Source of the DNA: an uncultured Candidatus Pelagibacter sp.
GTDB taxonomy: Bacteria; Pseudomonadota; Alphaproteobacteria; Pelagibacterales; Pelagibacteraceae
Reading direction: 5' to 3'
NCBI GenBank assembly: GCA_905616465.1
Contig: CAJQSX010000023.1
Location: 1-64,000, forward strand
DNA: 64,000 nt
The position numbers and the translations under genes are program-made. The notes under the pieces are model-generated. The model did not search any database. It was not told the origin of the DNA and saw nothing but the letters and a program-made list of their open reading frames with translations. How positions within the stretch are numbered: the stretch's first letter is position 1; each line of letters starts with the position of its first letter. Positions 9,642-17,865 of the stretch are shown here, in pieces.

Positions 9642-9976
9642 TGAATCCTGTAATTAAATTAAGTAATAATGCTGCATTGAGAATTAAAGAAATTATGTCT
9701 GGTGCTGAAAAAGATTCACAAGGTGTAAGGGTATCAGTAAAAACAGGTGGTTGTGCCGGAATGTCATATGTTATGGAGTATACTAAGGAAGTTAATCCAA
9801 ATGATGAAGTAATAGAAGACAAAGGTGTAAAGGTGTTTGTTGACTCTGCAGCTGTAATGTATCTTCTTGGAACTGAGATGGACTATAAAAAAGAGGAGTT
9901 ATCTTCCTCATTTGTCTTTAACAACCCTAATGAAACTGAGCGTTGTGGTTGTGGAGAGTCTTTCAAAGTAGAGTAG
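9641..9976 (+). CDS. sufA: A-type iron-sulfur carrier (SufA/ErpA/IscA family)
   Basis: 111-residue HesB/IscA-fold carrier that receives clusters from SufBCD and hands them to targets. The three conserved cysteines are Cys38 (KTGGCAGMSY), Cys102 and Cys104 (ERCGCGESF). Last gene of the SUF operon. The exact subfamily (SufA versus ErpA) cannot be fixed without a tree; the symbol follows operon context. Confidence 0.9.
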   Translation: MNPVIKLSNNAALRIKEIMSGAEKDSQGVRVSVKTGGCAGMSYVMEYTKEVNPNDEVIEDKGVKVFVDSAAVMYLLGTEMDYKKEELSSSFVFNNPNETERCGCGESFKVE

Positions 9977-10007
9977 GCCGGATTAACTTATTATTTGCAT
10001 ATCAGCA

Positions 10008-10036
10008 TTGCGTTTTATGCATATCTAGTATATAAA
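10008..10036 (+). promoter_or_regulatory. Candidate sigma-70 promoter for the small protein
   Basis: -35 TTGCGT at 10008-10013, 17-nt spacer, -10 TATAAA at 10031-10036. Transcription would begin close to 10043, which is the ATG of the next gene, and no Shine-Dalgarno precedes that ATG. This suggests a leaderless or near-leaderless mRNA. Confidence 0.55.
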
Positions 10037-10042
10037 ATAATT

Positions 10043-10213
10043 ATGAATACGTTTGAATTTAAAAATCTTGTTAAAAACCTAAAAAATTCTTTAAAACAAA
10101 GAACTTTTTTTAAAACCTTACGTAAGGAAGTAGAGACTGGTGCTAACGGCACGCAGGACTACGTTGTTAAAAAAGGTATTAACAAAGATACAATTGCAAC
10201 AACTAAACAGTAA
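10043..10213 (+). CDS. Small basic protein, unknown function
   Basis: 56 residues from ATG 10043 (MNTFEFKNLVKNLKNSL...). The frame is open back to an ATG at 9995, but those 16 residues overlap the promoter, so the shorter form is preferred. The sequence is Lys-rich with no signal peptide, membrane segment or cysteine, and ends in VKKGINKDTIATTKQ. I do not recognise the family. It is convergent with glnA (8 bp apart) across a palindrome at 10209-10222. Its own promoter separates it from the SUF operon. Confidence 0.6.
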   Translation: MNTFEFKNLVKNLKNSLKQRTFFKTLRKEVETGANGTQDYVVKKGINKDTIATTKQ

Positions 10214-10222
10214 TTAATTACT
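10209..10222. repeat. 14-bp perfect palindrome at the convergent junction with glnA
   Basis: AGTAATTAATTACT spans the stop codons of the small protein (plus) and glnA (minus). It could act as a weak shared 3'-end hairpin, but there is no U tract, so it is not a standard terminator. Confidence 0.3.
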
Positions 10223-11627
10223 AACTACTATAATACATCTCAAACTCAACTGGATGAGGTGCGTGTTCAAATTTATGAATTTCTTCAAACTTAAGTGCAA
10301 TGTAAGCATCAATTTGATCATCTGTAAATACATCACCTTGAGTTAAAAACTCCCTGTCTTTATCTAAACTTTCCATAGCTTCTCTAAGAGAACCACAAAC
10401 AGTTGGGATTTCACTAACTTCTTCTGGTGGTAATTCATATAAATCCTTATCAAAAGATTCACCTGGATGAATTTTATTTTTAATTCCATCAAGCCCAGCC
10501 ATAAGCATTGCAGCAAAAGTTAGATACGGATTTCCAGATGCATCTGGAAATCTTATTTCACATCTTGCACCATTTTTACTTAATGTAATTGGTATACGAC
10601 ATGAAGCTGATCTGTTTCTTGCAGAATAAGCAAGAAGAACTGGTGCCTCAAAACCTGGAATTAATCTTTTATAACTATTAGTAGTTGAGTTAGCAAAAGC
10701 ATTAATTGCTTTAGCGTGCTTTAGAATTCCCCCAATATAATGAAGTGCTGTTTCTGACAATCCGGCGTAAGCATCACCAGAAAATACTGGAGTCTTGCCC
10801 TTCCAGATAGATTGGTGAATGTGCATACCTGAGCCGTTGTCACCTGCCACAGGTTTTGGCATGAACGTTGCTGTCTTACCAAATGAATGTGTAACCATTT
10901 GAACAACATATTTATATAATTGAACATTATCCGCTGTCTCAACCAAAGTTCCAAAAACCATACCTAGCTCATGTTGACTTGGTGCAACTTCATGATGATG
11001 TTTTTCAACTTTTACACCCACTTCTTTTAGATTTTTTAAATATTCGCCTCTCATATCTTGTTCACTATCAACTGGGGGAACTGGAAAATACCCACCTTTT
11101 ACAGGAGGTCTGTGACCCATGTTTCCATTTTCATAAACTTTGCCAGAGTTGTAAGGACCTTCTTTACTATCAAGGACAAACCCAGTGTTGTTTGGATCAT
11201 TGCTAATTCTGACATCATCAAAAACAAAAAATTCTGGTTCAGGACCAAAGAAAGCTTTATCACCAACACCTGAAGATTTTAAATATTCCTCAGCTTTTTT
11301 TGCAACACCTCTAGGATCTCTTTCATAGGGTGTTTTCTTTACAGCATCTAAAATATCACAAAATAAAATAACTGTATTATGAGACGTAAAAGGATCTATT
11401 ATCATTCTTGAAGTGTCAGGTTTCAAAATCATGTCTGATTCATTAATAGCTTTCCAGCCAGCGATTGATGAGCCATCAAAAAAAACACCTTCGTTAAGCA
11501 TTTCTTCATCAACAACAGAGTGATCCATTGTTAAATGTTGAAGTTTACCTCTTGGGTCAGTAAATCTTAGATCTACAAATTCAGCCTCTTTTTCTTTGAT
11601 AAATTCTAAAACTTTTGCTGCGCTCAT
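10221..11627 (-). CDS. glnA: Glutamine synthetase, type I
   Basis: ATP-dependent amidation of glutamate; the main ammonium assimilation enzyme. 468 residues, standard GSI-beta length. Key blocks are [11 protein letters not shown] (residues 22-32), [33 protein letters not shown], the NRSASCRIP phosphate site, and DLYELPPEE, which carries the Tyr adenylylated by GlnE in enzymes of this type. Strong ribosome site AGGAG 7 nt before ATG 11627. Upstream (11640-11730) are two inverted repeats that may be nitrogen-control operators. Confidence 0.97.
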   Translation of the reverse strand: MSAAKVLEFIKEKEAEFVDLRFTDPRGKLQHLTMDHSVVDEEMLNEGVFFDGSSIAGWKAINESDMILKPDTSRMIIDPFTSHNTVILFCDILDAVKKTPYERDPRGVAKKAEEYLKSSGVGDKAFFGPEPEFFVFDDVRISNDPNNTGFVLDSKEGPYNSGKVYENGNMGHRPPVKGGYFPVPPVDSEQDMRGEYLKNLKEVGVKVEKHHHEVAPSQHELGMVFGTLVETADNVQLYKYVVQMVTHSFGKTATFMPKPVAGDNGSGMHIHQSIWKGKTPVFSGDAYAGLSETALHYIGGILKHAKAINAFANSTTNSYKRLIPGFEAPVLLAYSARNRSASCRIPITLSKNGARCEIRFPDASGNPYLTFAAMLMAGLDGIKNKIHPGESFDKDLYELPPEEVSEIPTVCGSLREAMESLDKDREFLTQGDVFTDDQIDAYIALKFEEIHKFEHAPHPVEFEMYYSS

Positions 11628-11650
11628 TTTGTCTCCTATATAATTTTTTT

Positions 11651-11665
11651 ATAAGTGGTACTTAT
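11651..11665. promoter_or_regulatory. glnA-proximal inverted repeat ATAAGT-GGT-ACTTAT
   Basis: Perfect 6-3-6 dyad 24 bp upstream of the glnA start codon, i.e. in the leader or just downstream of the promoter. It shares its half-site with the dyad at 11704-11730. Confidence 0.4.
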
Positions 11666-11703
11666 CAAAATAATTCTAATAAATATTGCTTATTTAATAA
11701 ATA

Positions 11704-11730
11704 ACACCTATGCAATTTTCACATAAGTGT
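11704..11730. promoter_or_regulatory. glnA-distal inverted repeat, 9-9-9
   Basis: ACACCTATG and CATAAGTGT are complementary at 8 of 9 positions and are separated by 9 bp. Spacing between arm centres is about two helical turns, as for a dimeric activator. SAR11-type genomes are reported to keep few nitrogen regulators (NtrY/NtrX), so an NtrX-like site is one possibility; this is inference only. Confidence 0.4.
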
Positions 11731-11778
11731 TGTATTTATGCAATATTATTAAACAACTATTTTAAATTTGTGAACCCA

Positions 11779-11871
11779 ATGCCAAATAAAGAGCCAGTTA
11801 AAAGAGTTAAAAAATCAATTAAACAATTAACCAATCTAACATCTGGTAAAATTAAAGAAATAACAGAATGA
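11779..11871 (+). CDS. 30-residue basic ORF coupled to the DMT permease
   Basis: ATG at 11779 opens a 30-codon frame (MPNKEPVKRVKKSIKQL..., ending SGKIKEITE) whose TGA overlaps the permease ATG as ATGA. An in-frame GTG at 11770 could add three residues. It is rich in Lys and predicted mostly helical, with no membrane segment. The 4-nt stop/start overlap argues for translation, either as a real micro-protein or as a device that delivers ribosomes to the permease gene, which has no Shine-Dalgarno of its own. No known family. Confidence 0.45.
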   Translation: MPNKEPVKRVKKSIKQLTNLTSGKIKEITE

Positions 11872-12755
11872 GACAACCAAAGTTAGTTGATTATATTTTG
11901 TTAACTGTATTAGCTCTAATTTGGGCTTCTGCTTTTTTTAATATTAAAATAGCTACATATTCTTTTGGACCTGTGACAATTGCTTTTTTGAGAGTATTCT
12001 TTGGAGCAATCCCAGTATTATTGCTTTGCTATTACAAAAATATAAAAATTGAAGCTTTTTCAAAAGACTGGCACTGGTTTGCAATGATAGGATTTATTAA
12101 CTTAGTGGCACCTTTCTTTTTAATTGCTTATGGAGTTAAATCTGTTCAAAGTAATTTAGCAGCTATTTTAATGTCCACTACACCATTGAGCTCAACAGTA
12201 TTAGGTCATTTTTATACAAAAAATGAAAAATTTAATTTAATTAAAACATTTGGAATTTTAATTGGTTTTTCAGGAATTGTATTTTTATTTTCTGATAATA
12301 TATTAATTAATGAAAATAATTTTACCTCAGCTTTATTAATATTACTGGGCTCTACCTGTTATGTAGTTGGAGGAGTTCTAACTTTAAAAATTAGTAAGAA
12401 AAAAAATGAAAATGTAACAGGCTCAATACTCATATGGGCAATTATAATTTTATTGCCATTAGTAAGTTTTATTGAGCAGCCTTGGAAATCTATTCCACGA
12501 ACCGACTCATTAATTTCAGTTATTTACCTTGGAATTGTTCCAACTGGAATTGCTTGGTTATTAAGATTTAGAATTTTAAAAAACAATGGCTTAATTTTTC
12601 AATCTCAAGTTTCTTACTTAATACCAATATTTGGAACTATTTTAGGTTACGTATTTTTAAAAGAGCTAATAACAATTAAAGTTTTAATATCTTTAATTGC
12701 CGTTTGTATCGGTATTTATTTTGTAAAGAAGGCTGATAATAAAAAGATTATTTAA
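11868..12755 (+). CDS. EamA/DMT-family permease
   Basis: 295 residues with ten hydrophobic segments in two EamA repeats (about residues 8-140 and 150-288), as in drug/metabolite transporters such as RhaT/YdcZ-like exporters. Signature-like ALIWASAFFNIKIA in helix 1 and SYLIPIFGTILGYVFLKE near the end. Inner membrane, substrate unknown. Its ATG overlaps the stop of the 30-aa ORF; it ends 8 nt inside the convergent homocysteine methyltransferase gene. Confidence 0.88.
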   Translation: MRQPKLVDYILLTVLALIWASAFFNIKIATYSFGPVTIAFLRVFFGAIPVLLLCYYKNIKIEAFSKDWHWFAMIGFINLVAPFFLIAYGVKSVQSNLAAILMSTTPLSSTVLGHFYTKNEKFNLIKTFGILIGFSGIVFLFSDNILINENNFTSALLILLGSTCYVVGGVLTLKISKKKNENVTGSILIWAIIILLPLVSFIEQPWKSIPRTDSLISVIYLGIVPTGIAWLLRFRILKNNGLIFQSQVSYLIPIFGTILGYVFLKELITIKVLISLIAVCIGIYFVKKADNKKII

Positions 12756-13650
12756 CAGTTGCCATCGCACTAATATGTGAAGGTCTTGTTTCACAACAAC
12801 CACCTAGTATTGTTGCTCCACTTTCTTTGAATCTTTTCACAATTTTACCGATTTTCTTAGGTGTTAGATCCTCTCTATGCCCTAAAAATTCATTTGGATT
12901 ACCATTTAATTTTGTAAAAGTTGAAGAGTAGCCATTTCTTGGTTTAGTGGTAATAAATCCATTTATCTTGAATCCAAATGGTACTTTTAAACTTTTTAAT
13001 TCGTTAAGATTAATTTCGTAATTTTCAGGTGAAACACACGAAAGTATAATACCAATCAACTTTTCATCAATTATATTCTTAATATCTGAAATGTTTTCTC
13101 CACTAGGTAATTTTGTGCCTTCAGATATATGAATGCCAACTAAATAAGGCTTGCCAAACTCTTTAATTGCTTTGATCCCACATTTAAATTCTTTAATGCT
13201 GCTCCACACATCAAAATAAAAAAAATCCACATAAGGATTTAATAGCTTAGCTTGTTCTTTTATATTTTTAATGATCTCTTCTTCGCTTCTGTCATCTGCC
13301 TCGTATGTTAAATTTTGGGGAGGTAAACCGCCTGCCACAAAAATATTCGGAAATTCTTTTTTAACAGCAAAAGCTATTTGACCTGCTTTTTTATTCAAAT
13401 ATTCAAACTTATCCTCAACATTATTGTCTCTTAATCTTTTGCGTCTAGTTGTAAAAGTTGTTGTAACAATTACTTCTGCCCCAGCTTTTACAAAATCTCT
13501 ATGCGTATCCAATACTAGTTGATGATAATTTTCATCCAACAATGCATTGGCACTCCATAATGTTCCATTGGGCTTCATACCTCTTGCTAGAAGTTCTTGT
13601 CCCATACCACCATCCAAAATTCTCGTTTGTTTGAAAAAATTTAAATTCAT
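12748..13650 (-). CDS. Homocysteine S-methyltransferase (BhmT/MmuM family)
   Basis: Transfers a methyl group from a donor such as betaine or S-methylmethionine to homocysteine, giving methionine. 300 residues from ATG 13650, which has AGGA 5 nt upstream; the frame extends to 13707 but that part lies inside the riboswitch. Zinc ligands are visible: Cys in IILSCVSPE and the Cys pair in GGCCETRPSHI near the C-terminus; the N-terminus has ILDGGMGQEL. Tandem SAM-II/SAM-V-like RNAs and a promoter occupy the leader, implying shut-off when S-adenosylmethionine is high. Whether the donor is betaine (bhmT) cannot be read from sequence alone. Confidence 0.9.
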   Translation of the reverse strand: MNLNFFKQTRILDGGMGQELLARGMKPNGTLWSANALLDENYHQLVLDTHRDFVKAGAEVIVTTTFTTRRKRLRDNNVEDKFEYLNKKAGQIAFAVKKEFPNIFVAGGLPPQNLTYEADDRSEEEIIKNIKEQAKLLNPYVDFFYFDVWSSIKEFKCGIKAIKEFGKPYLVGIHISEGTKLPSGENISDIKNIIDEKLIGIILSCVSPENYEINLNELKSLKVPFGFKINGFITTKPRNGYSSTFTKLNGNPNEFLGHREDLTPKKIGKIVKRFKESGATILGGCCETRPSHISAMATVK

Positions 13651-13655
13651 TATAT

Positions 13656-13716
13656 TCCTAACTTTTTTAGTGCTTTTGCTTAATGCTAGGTGCACAATAT
13701 AGTTCAACTACCCTTT
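13656..13716 (-). ncRNA. SAM-V-like riboswitch (gene-proximal of a tandem)
   Basis: On the minus strand the leader contains GUUGAACUAUAUUG, a possible P1 stem GGGU/ACCU (13710-13713 with 13688-13691), and CUAAAAAAGUUAGGA. The loop AACU (13701-13704) can pair with AGUU (13660-13663), forming the H-type pseudoknot of SAM-II/SAM-V, and the 3' strand abuts the AGGA ribosome site (13656-13659). Ligand binding would hide the ribosome site and stop translation. The core residues (UUGA, AUUG, CUAAAAA) match the family; the loop between the stems is longer than in SAM-II. Confidence 0.7.
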
Positions 13717-13733
13717 ACTAATTTATTTAATGA

Positions 13734-13782
13734 TTTCCTTTTTAGCAGCTTTAGAGTGCAATATGGATCAAATCAGCTGAGA
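13734..13782 (-). ncRNA. SAM-II/SAM-V-like riboswitch (promoter-proximal of a tandem)
   Basis: Minus-strand sequence has P1 strands CAGCU and AGCUG, the core GAUUUGAUCCAUAUUGC, and the near-invariant GCUAAAAAGGA. UCC of the loop pairs with GGA at the 3' end to form the pseudoknot. The second element at 13656-13716 keeps the same core but has AACU/AGUU in place of UCC/GGA, a covariation that supports the fold. The predicted transcript starts at about the first base of this element. Confidence 0.75.
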
Positions 13783-13786
13783 TAAG

Positions 13787-13813
13787 ATTATAACTATCAG
13801 ATTAGATTGTAAA
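13787..13813 (-). promoter_or_regulatory. Promoter of the riboswitch-methyltransferase unit
   Basis: Minus-strand -10 TATAAT (13787-13792) is a perfect consensus; a -35 candidate TTTACA lies 15 nt upstream (13808-13813). The start site would fall near 13780, directly at the first aptamer. Confidence 0.65.
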
Positions 13814-13816
13814 CTA

Positions 13817-14404
13817 TTATTTAAGTATAATTTTTACATTAAAAGAGAAGGATCTTCTTTCTCCCTCTATATTAAATGGATATGCGGTGTGCATCAAATA
13901 ATTTGGAAAAATCAATAAGTCTTTAATCTTTGGTACTACATTATAAATACTTTTACTTAGAAATCCTCTTTGACCATTTATAAAATCTATAGTTCCATTA
14001 GTTTCTAGTTTCTTATTTTTTACCATTTTATTTTTGGTCATACCTTTTGGTAGCTTCAAATAACCAACCCCAGATAAATCTCCTTCGTGATAATGTATAG
14101 GATTATACTCTCCTTTAAACTGTCGAACTACCCAAAGATTTAAGATTTTAATTTCTTTAATATTTCTAATATTTTCGTTAGATAAAAATTTTTTAATGTT
14201 AATTTTTAATTCTCTCTCTAAATTATGCCTTATGAACTTATCTGAAATTTTTAGTTCTTTTCTAATTTGACTAGCTAATTTTGAACTGTAATCAATTTTT
14301 TTTGATATAGATTTAACATCAAACTCCTTATTTAATTTATCAAAAAATTTATTTGATATTTTGGTTTTACCAATCGAAGGTCCAAAGGGTTTAATATTTT
14401 TCAT
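13817..14404 (-). CDS. Putative 2-oxoglutarate/Fe(II)-dependent oxygenase (TIGR02466-like)
   Basis: 195 residues. The C-terminal half looks like the double-stranded beta helix of small 2OG-Fe(II) oxygenases: FKGEYNPIHYHEGDLSGVGYLKLP holds a His-X-Glu/Asp-type pair, and LLIFPNYLMHTAYPF holds the distal His, with GERRSFSFNVKI as the 2OG-anchoring Arg region. The N-terminal 80 residues are charged and helical. Substrate unknown. It ends 4 bp before the riboswitch promoter, so it is transcribed separately, towards it. ATG start at 14404. Confidence 0.7.
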   Translation of the reverse strand: MKNIKPFGPSIGKTKISNKFFDKLNKEFDVKSISKKIDYSSKLASQIRKELKISDKFIRHNLERELKINIKKFLSNENIRNIKEIKILNLWVVRQFKGEYNPIHYHEGDLSGVGYLKLPKGMTKNKMVKNKKLETNGTIDFINGQRGFLSKSIYNVVPKIKDLLIFPNYLMHTAYPFNIEGERRSFSFNVKIILK

Positions 14405-14442
14405 TATAATATTAGATATAGTAAAAGTTAATTAAATCAACA

Positions 14443-15189
14443 TTATGGTAAAATCCTAAAACCCATTCTTGCAGCAACAAATATGACCAATAAAGAAGTT
14501 ATTAATGCCAATATTTTGTTAGTTAAAAATTTTATATTTAAGAAATTTCCAACTTGCCCGCCAGTAAGTACAACCAAAAAAAGAGGCCAATAATTTAAAA
14601 ACTCATTAAATACAATATTTTTTGTTAGCTGTCCTGCTACACCAAAAATTGAATTTATTAAAATAAAAAGAGAAGCTGTGGTTGCAATATGTTTTGGGTA
14701 TCCTGCTTTCATTAAAAATAATAATGGGCTTAAGAATATTCCACCCCCAATTCCAACAATACCTGAAATAAATCCAATTACTGAACCTATAGAAATAGAT
14801 AAAATTTTTGGTATTTGTTTTATTTTGATTTGATCTTTATTGAATGATTTACTTCCAATTAATAAAAATATTCCCGCAATAACCAGGATAAAGAATAATA
14901 ATATTTCAAAGATTTCTTTTTCGATTGAAATTGAAGCTCCTAAAAAAGCAAAAGGTATAGATCCAACGAGATATGGTGTGAGCAACTTAATATTAAGATT
15001 GCCAGATCTAATATAGTTTATTGAGTTTCCAGATACAACGATGATGTTACAAAATAAAGCTATTATTGGAAAAATATAATACGGAATATCCCAAATCAAC
15101 ATTAATGCAAGATAGGTAGACCCTCCACCAAAGCCAACGCTAGAATATAATATTGCTGTTATAAAAAAAAATGCTGATAATATAATCAT
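14443..15189 (-). CDS. TauE/SafE-family sulfite/sulfoacetate exporter-like permease
   Basis: 248 residues, about eight hydrophobic helices, with the two TauE/SafE half-repeats starting at SSVGFGGGSTYLALML (residue 17) and GIVGIGGGIFLSPLLFLMKAG (residue 143). Family members export sulfite or other small anions released by sulfonate breakdown; others have different cargo. Inner membrane. The taurine genes at 53.8-60.3 kb make sulfite export attractive, but the two loci are 39 kb apart. Divergent from moaB with 12 bp between. Confidence 0.85.
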   Translation of the reverse strand: MIILSAFFFITAILYSSVGFGGGSTYLALMLIWDIPYYIFPIIALFCNIIVVSGNSINYIRSGNLNIKLLTPYLVGSIPFAFLGASISIEKEIFEILLFFILVIAGIFLLIGSKSFNKDQIKIKQIPKILSISIGSVIGFISGIVGIGGGIFLSPLLFLMKAGYPKHIATTASLFILINSIFGVAGQLTKNIVFNEFLNYWPLFLVVLTGGQVGNFLNIKFLTNKILALITSLLVIFVAARMGFRILP

Positions 15190-15201
15190 TTAAAAATTAT
15201 T

Positions 15202-15702
15202 ATGATTGTAAACATAGCTTTATTAACTGTAACAGATACTAGAACTTTTGATAACGATAAATCTGGTGCAATTCTCGTTGAAAAAATTAAAGAAGCTAAT
15301 CATAATTTAATTGATAGAAAAATTTGCAAAGATAACAAAGAAGATATTGTACTAATCCTAAAAGAGTGGATTAATAAAAATGATATTGATGTTGTGATAA
15401 CCACTGGTGGGACTGGTTTAACTGGAAGAGACATAACTCCAGAAGCAATTGATGAAATTGCTGATAAACAAATACCTGGCTTTGGAGAGGTTTTTAGAAA
15501 CTTAAGTCTTAAAACAGTGGGAACTTCAGCAATACAATCTAGAGCTTGTGCGGTTTTAGCAAATGGTAAATATGTTTTTGCTTTACCTGGATCATCAGGG
15601 GGAGTTACTGATGCTTGGGAAGGTATTTTAAAACATCAATTGGATATTAATCATAAGCCATGCAATTTTGTAGAATTATTTCCAAGGCTTAAAGAAAAAT
15701 AA
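15202..15702 (+). CDS. moaB: Molybdenum cofactor biosynthesis protein MoaB/MogA family
   Basis: 166 residues of the MoCF-binding fold. TTGGTGLTGRD (near residue 70) is the MPT-binding motif, followed by LPGSSGGVTDAWEGIL. The enzyme adenylylates molybdopterin before molybdate insertion; in several bacteria MoaB replaces MogA for this. The other moa genes lie 5-8 kb downstream on the opposite strand. Ends just before the convergent DUF1244 gene. Confidence 0.9.
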   Translation: MIVNIALLTVTDTRTFDNDKSGAILVEKIKEANHNLIDRKICKDNKEDIVLILKEWINKNDIDVVITTGGTGLTGRDITPEAIDEIADKQIPGFGEVFRNLSLKTVGTSAIQSRACAVLANGKYVFALPGSSGGVTDAWEGILKHQLDINHKPCNFVELFPRLKEK

Positions 15703-15948
15703 TTATTTTTGATATTTTTCCTTCCATTTTAAGTAAGGCATACCGTAAACATGTTCTCTTGCCTCAGGATCTGCAATAGAGATACCTTTTTTTTCAGCCT
15801 CTTCCCTATACCATCTTGATAAGCAGTTTCTGCAAAAACCAGCTAAGTTCATAAGATCAATGTTTTGAACATCTTTTCTTTCATCTAAATGTTTTAGTAA
15901 TCTTTCAAGAGTAGCTGATTGTATTTCTTTTTTTTTATCTTCATTCAT
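15703..15948 (-). CDS. DUF1244 family protein
   Basis: 81 residues. Matches the DUF1244 core: NLAGFCRNCLSRWYREEAEKKGI, DPEAREHVYGMPYLKWKEKYQ. The FCRNCL pair of cysteines is constant in the family. Cytoplasmic, function unknown; common in proteobacteria. Its stop abuts the moaB stop without overlap. Confidence 0.9.
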   Translation of the reverse strand: MNEDKKKEIQSATLERLLKHLDERKDVQNIDLMNLAGFCRNCLSRWYREEAEKKGISIADPEAREHVYGMPYLKWKEKYQK

Positions 15949-16065
15949 AAATAAAATATTAAACAGATTTCAATTAAGCACAAGATGTAGGTTAAATTCA
16001 ATCATTAGTAGAAATAAAATTGTTATATCTGTAGATCTTTCCAGTGTTCTTTGGTCAACTTAATC

Positions 16066-17820
16066 ATGGCTATTAAAAAGAGAAAACAAGCCAAAAAGTC
16101 AAAGCGTAAGACCAAAAAAAAAATTAAGAATAAATTGGTCAAACGATCTTCTAAAAAAAATAAAATCATTAAAAAGACTAAAAAGAAAAGAAGTGTAATT
16201 AAAAAAAAGCCAAGAAAATCAACAAAAAAAAATAAACTTAAGAATAGCAACAAAAAAGAAAGGGTAAAAATGAGTACTGAAAGCATAAAGGGTGGACGAT
16301 CCCCACTACTGGATACGTCTCACTTAAAAGTGAAATTTCCATTTAAAGAACAATATGGAAATTTTATAGGTGGAAAATTCGTTAAACCAAAATCAGGAAA
16401 ATATTTTGATAACGTAAGCCCAATTAACAATGAAGTTATATGTTCTATTCCAAGATCAGACGCAAAAGATGTTGATGCTGCATTAGATGCTGCACATGCT
16501 GCTTTTCCTACTTGGGGAGTTACATCTATAACTGAAAGGTCAAACATTCTGCTAAAAATAGCTGATGTTATTGAAAAAAATCTAGAACTATTAGCTACTG
16601 CTGAATGTCTAGATAATGGAAAGCCAATCAGAGAATGTATGGCAGCTGACTTACCGCTAGTTGTCGATCACTGGAGATATTTTGCTGGAGCAATAAGAGC
16701 AGAAGAAGGTTCTGTTTCAGAGATAAGTAACAGTGAGTATTCTTATCATATACCCGAACCACTTGGTGTAGTTGCACAGATTATACCCTGGAACTTCCCA
16801 TTATTAATGGCAACATGGAAACTTGCACCAGCATTAGCCGCAGGAAACTGTGTAGTTTTAAAGCCAGCCGAACAAACACCGGCATCAATATTACTTTTAA
16901 TGGAACTTATTGGAGATCTATTACCTCCAGGAGTTCTTAATGTTGTAAGTGGTTTTGGATTGGAAGCAGGAAAACCTTTGGCGTCATCTAAAAGAATTAG
17001 AAAGATTGCTTTTACGGGCGAGACAACCACTGGGCGTTTGATTATGCAGTATGCTGCTCAAAACTTAATTCCAATAACTTTAGAATTAGGTGGAAAATCT
17101 CCAAATGTTTTCTTTGAAGATGTCATGGATCAAGATGATGACTTCTTTGACAAATGTCTTGAGGGTTTTACAATGTTTGCTCTTAATCAGGGAGAAGTTT
17201 GTACTTGTCCTAGTAGAGCATTAATCCAAGAATCTATCTATGATAAATTTATGGAAAGAGCAATTGCTAGAACAAAAGCTGTAACACAAGACAATCCTTT
17301 AAAAATGGAAACCATGATTGGTGCTCAAGTATCATTAGAGCAAATGGAAAAAATAAAATCTTACCTAGATTTAGGCAAGAAAGAGGGTGCTAAAATTTTA
17401 TGTGGAGGTGAAGTTGCTAACTTAAACAGTGGTTTGGAAAAAGGTAATTATATCCAACCTACTATTTTTGAAGGTGATAACTCTATGAGAGTTTTCCAAG
17501 AGGAAATTTTTGGTCCAGTAGTTTCTGTTACTAAATTTAAAGATGAAGCGCATGCATTAGAAATTGCAAATGATACTCTTTATGGTTTAGGAGCAGGTGT
17601 TTGGACTAGAAATGGAAATATTGCTTATAGAATGGGAAGAGGAATCCAAGCAGGAAGAGTTTGGACTAACTGTTACCATGCTTACCCAGCTCATGCTGCT
17701 TTTGGAGGTTATAAACAATCTGGAATTGGTAGAGAAACACATAAAATGATGCTTGATCATTATAGACAGGTGAAAAACTTACACGTGTCATACAGCGAGA
17801 AAAAATTAGGCTTCTTTTAA
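16066..17820 (+). CDS. Aldehyde dehydrogenase, ExaC/AldB type, with lysine-rich N-terminal tail
   Basis: NAD-dependent oxidation of aldehydes, probably acetaldehyde-like given the DUF779 neighbour and the C-terminal [13 protein letters not shown]. Domain residues: [13 protein letters not shown] (general base Glu) and [11 protein letters not shown] (catalytic Cys). From ATG 16066 the protein has 584 residues. The first 68 are almost only Lys, Arg, Ser, Thr, Asn and Ile ([27 protein letters not shown]), like a histone-H1 tail. A second start at ATG 16270, with GAAAGGG 6 nt upstream, gives a normal 516-residue enzyme. No stop separates the two parts. Confidence 0.88.
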   Translation: MAIKKRKQAKKSKRKTKKKIKNKLVKRSSKKNKIIKKTKKKRSVIKKKPRKSTKKNKLKNSNKKERVKMSTESIKGGRSPLLDTSHLKVKFPFKEQYGNFIGGKFVKPKSGKYFDNVSPINNEVICSIPRSDAKDVDAALDAAHAAFPTWGVTSITERSNILLKIADVIEKNLELLATAECLDNGKPIRECMAADLPLVVDHWRYFAGAIRAEEGSVSEISNSEYSYHIPEPLGVVAQIIPWNFPLLMATWKLAPALAAGNCVVLKPAEQTPASILLLMELIGDLLPPGVLNVVSGFGLEAGKPLASSKRIRKIAFTGETTTGRLIMQYAAQNLIPITLELGGKSPNVFFEDVMDQDDDFFDKCLEGFTMFALNQGEVCTCPSRALIQESIYDKFMERAIARTKAVTQDNPLKMETMIGAQVSLEQMEKIKSYLDLGKKEGAKILCGGEVANLNSGLEKGNYIQPTIFEGDNSMRVFQEEIFGPVVSVTKFKDEAHALEIANDTLYGLGAGVWTRNGNIAYRMGRGIQAGRVWTNCYHAYPAHAAFGGYKQSGIGRETHKMMLDHYRQVKNLHVSYSEKKLGFF

Positions 17821-17829
17821 CAGATATAT

Positions 17830-17862
17830 TATAGTGGCCTGTATTAAACTACAGGCCATATA
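17830..17862 (+). promoter_or_regulatory. Strong intercistronic hairpin
   Basis: TGGCCTGTA (17835-17843), six-base loop, TACAGGCCA (17850-17858): a perfect 9-bp stem that extends by four A-T pairs past one bulged G. There is no U tract, so it is not a standard terminator. The 3' arm holds the only AGG near the DUF779 start, so it may block that ribosome site or protect the upstream mRNA end. Confidence 0.6.
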
Positions 17863-17865
17863 ACT

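Noticed and set aside
13651-13707. Upstream start of the homocysteine methyltransferase at 13707.
   Set aside because: These 19 codons fall within the second riboswitch and have no ribosome site; ATG 13650 has AGGA and aligns with the family start.
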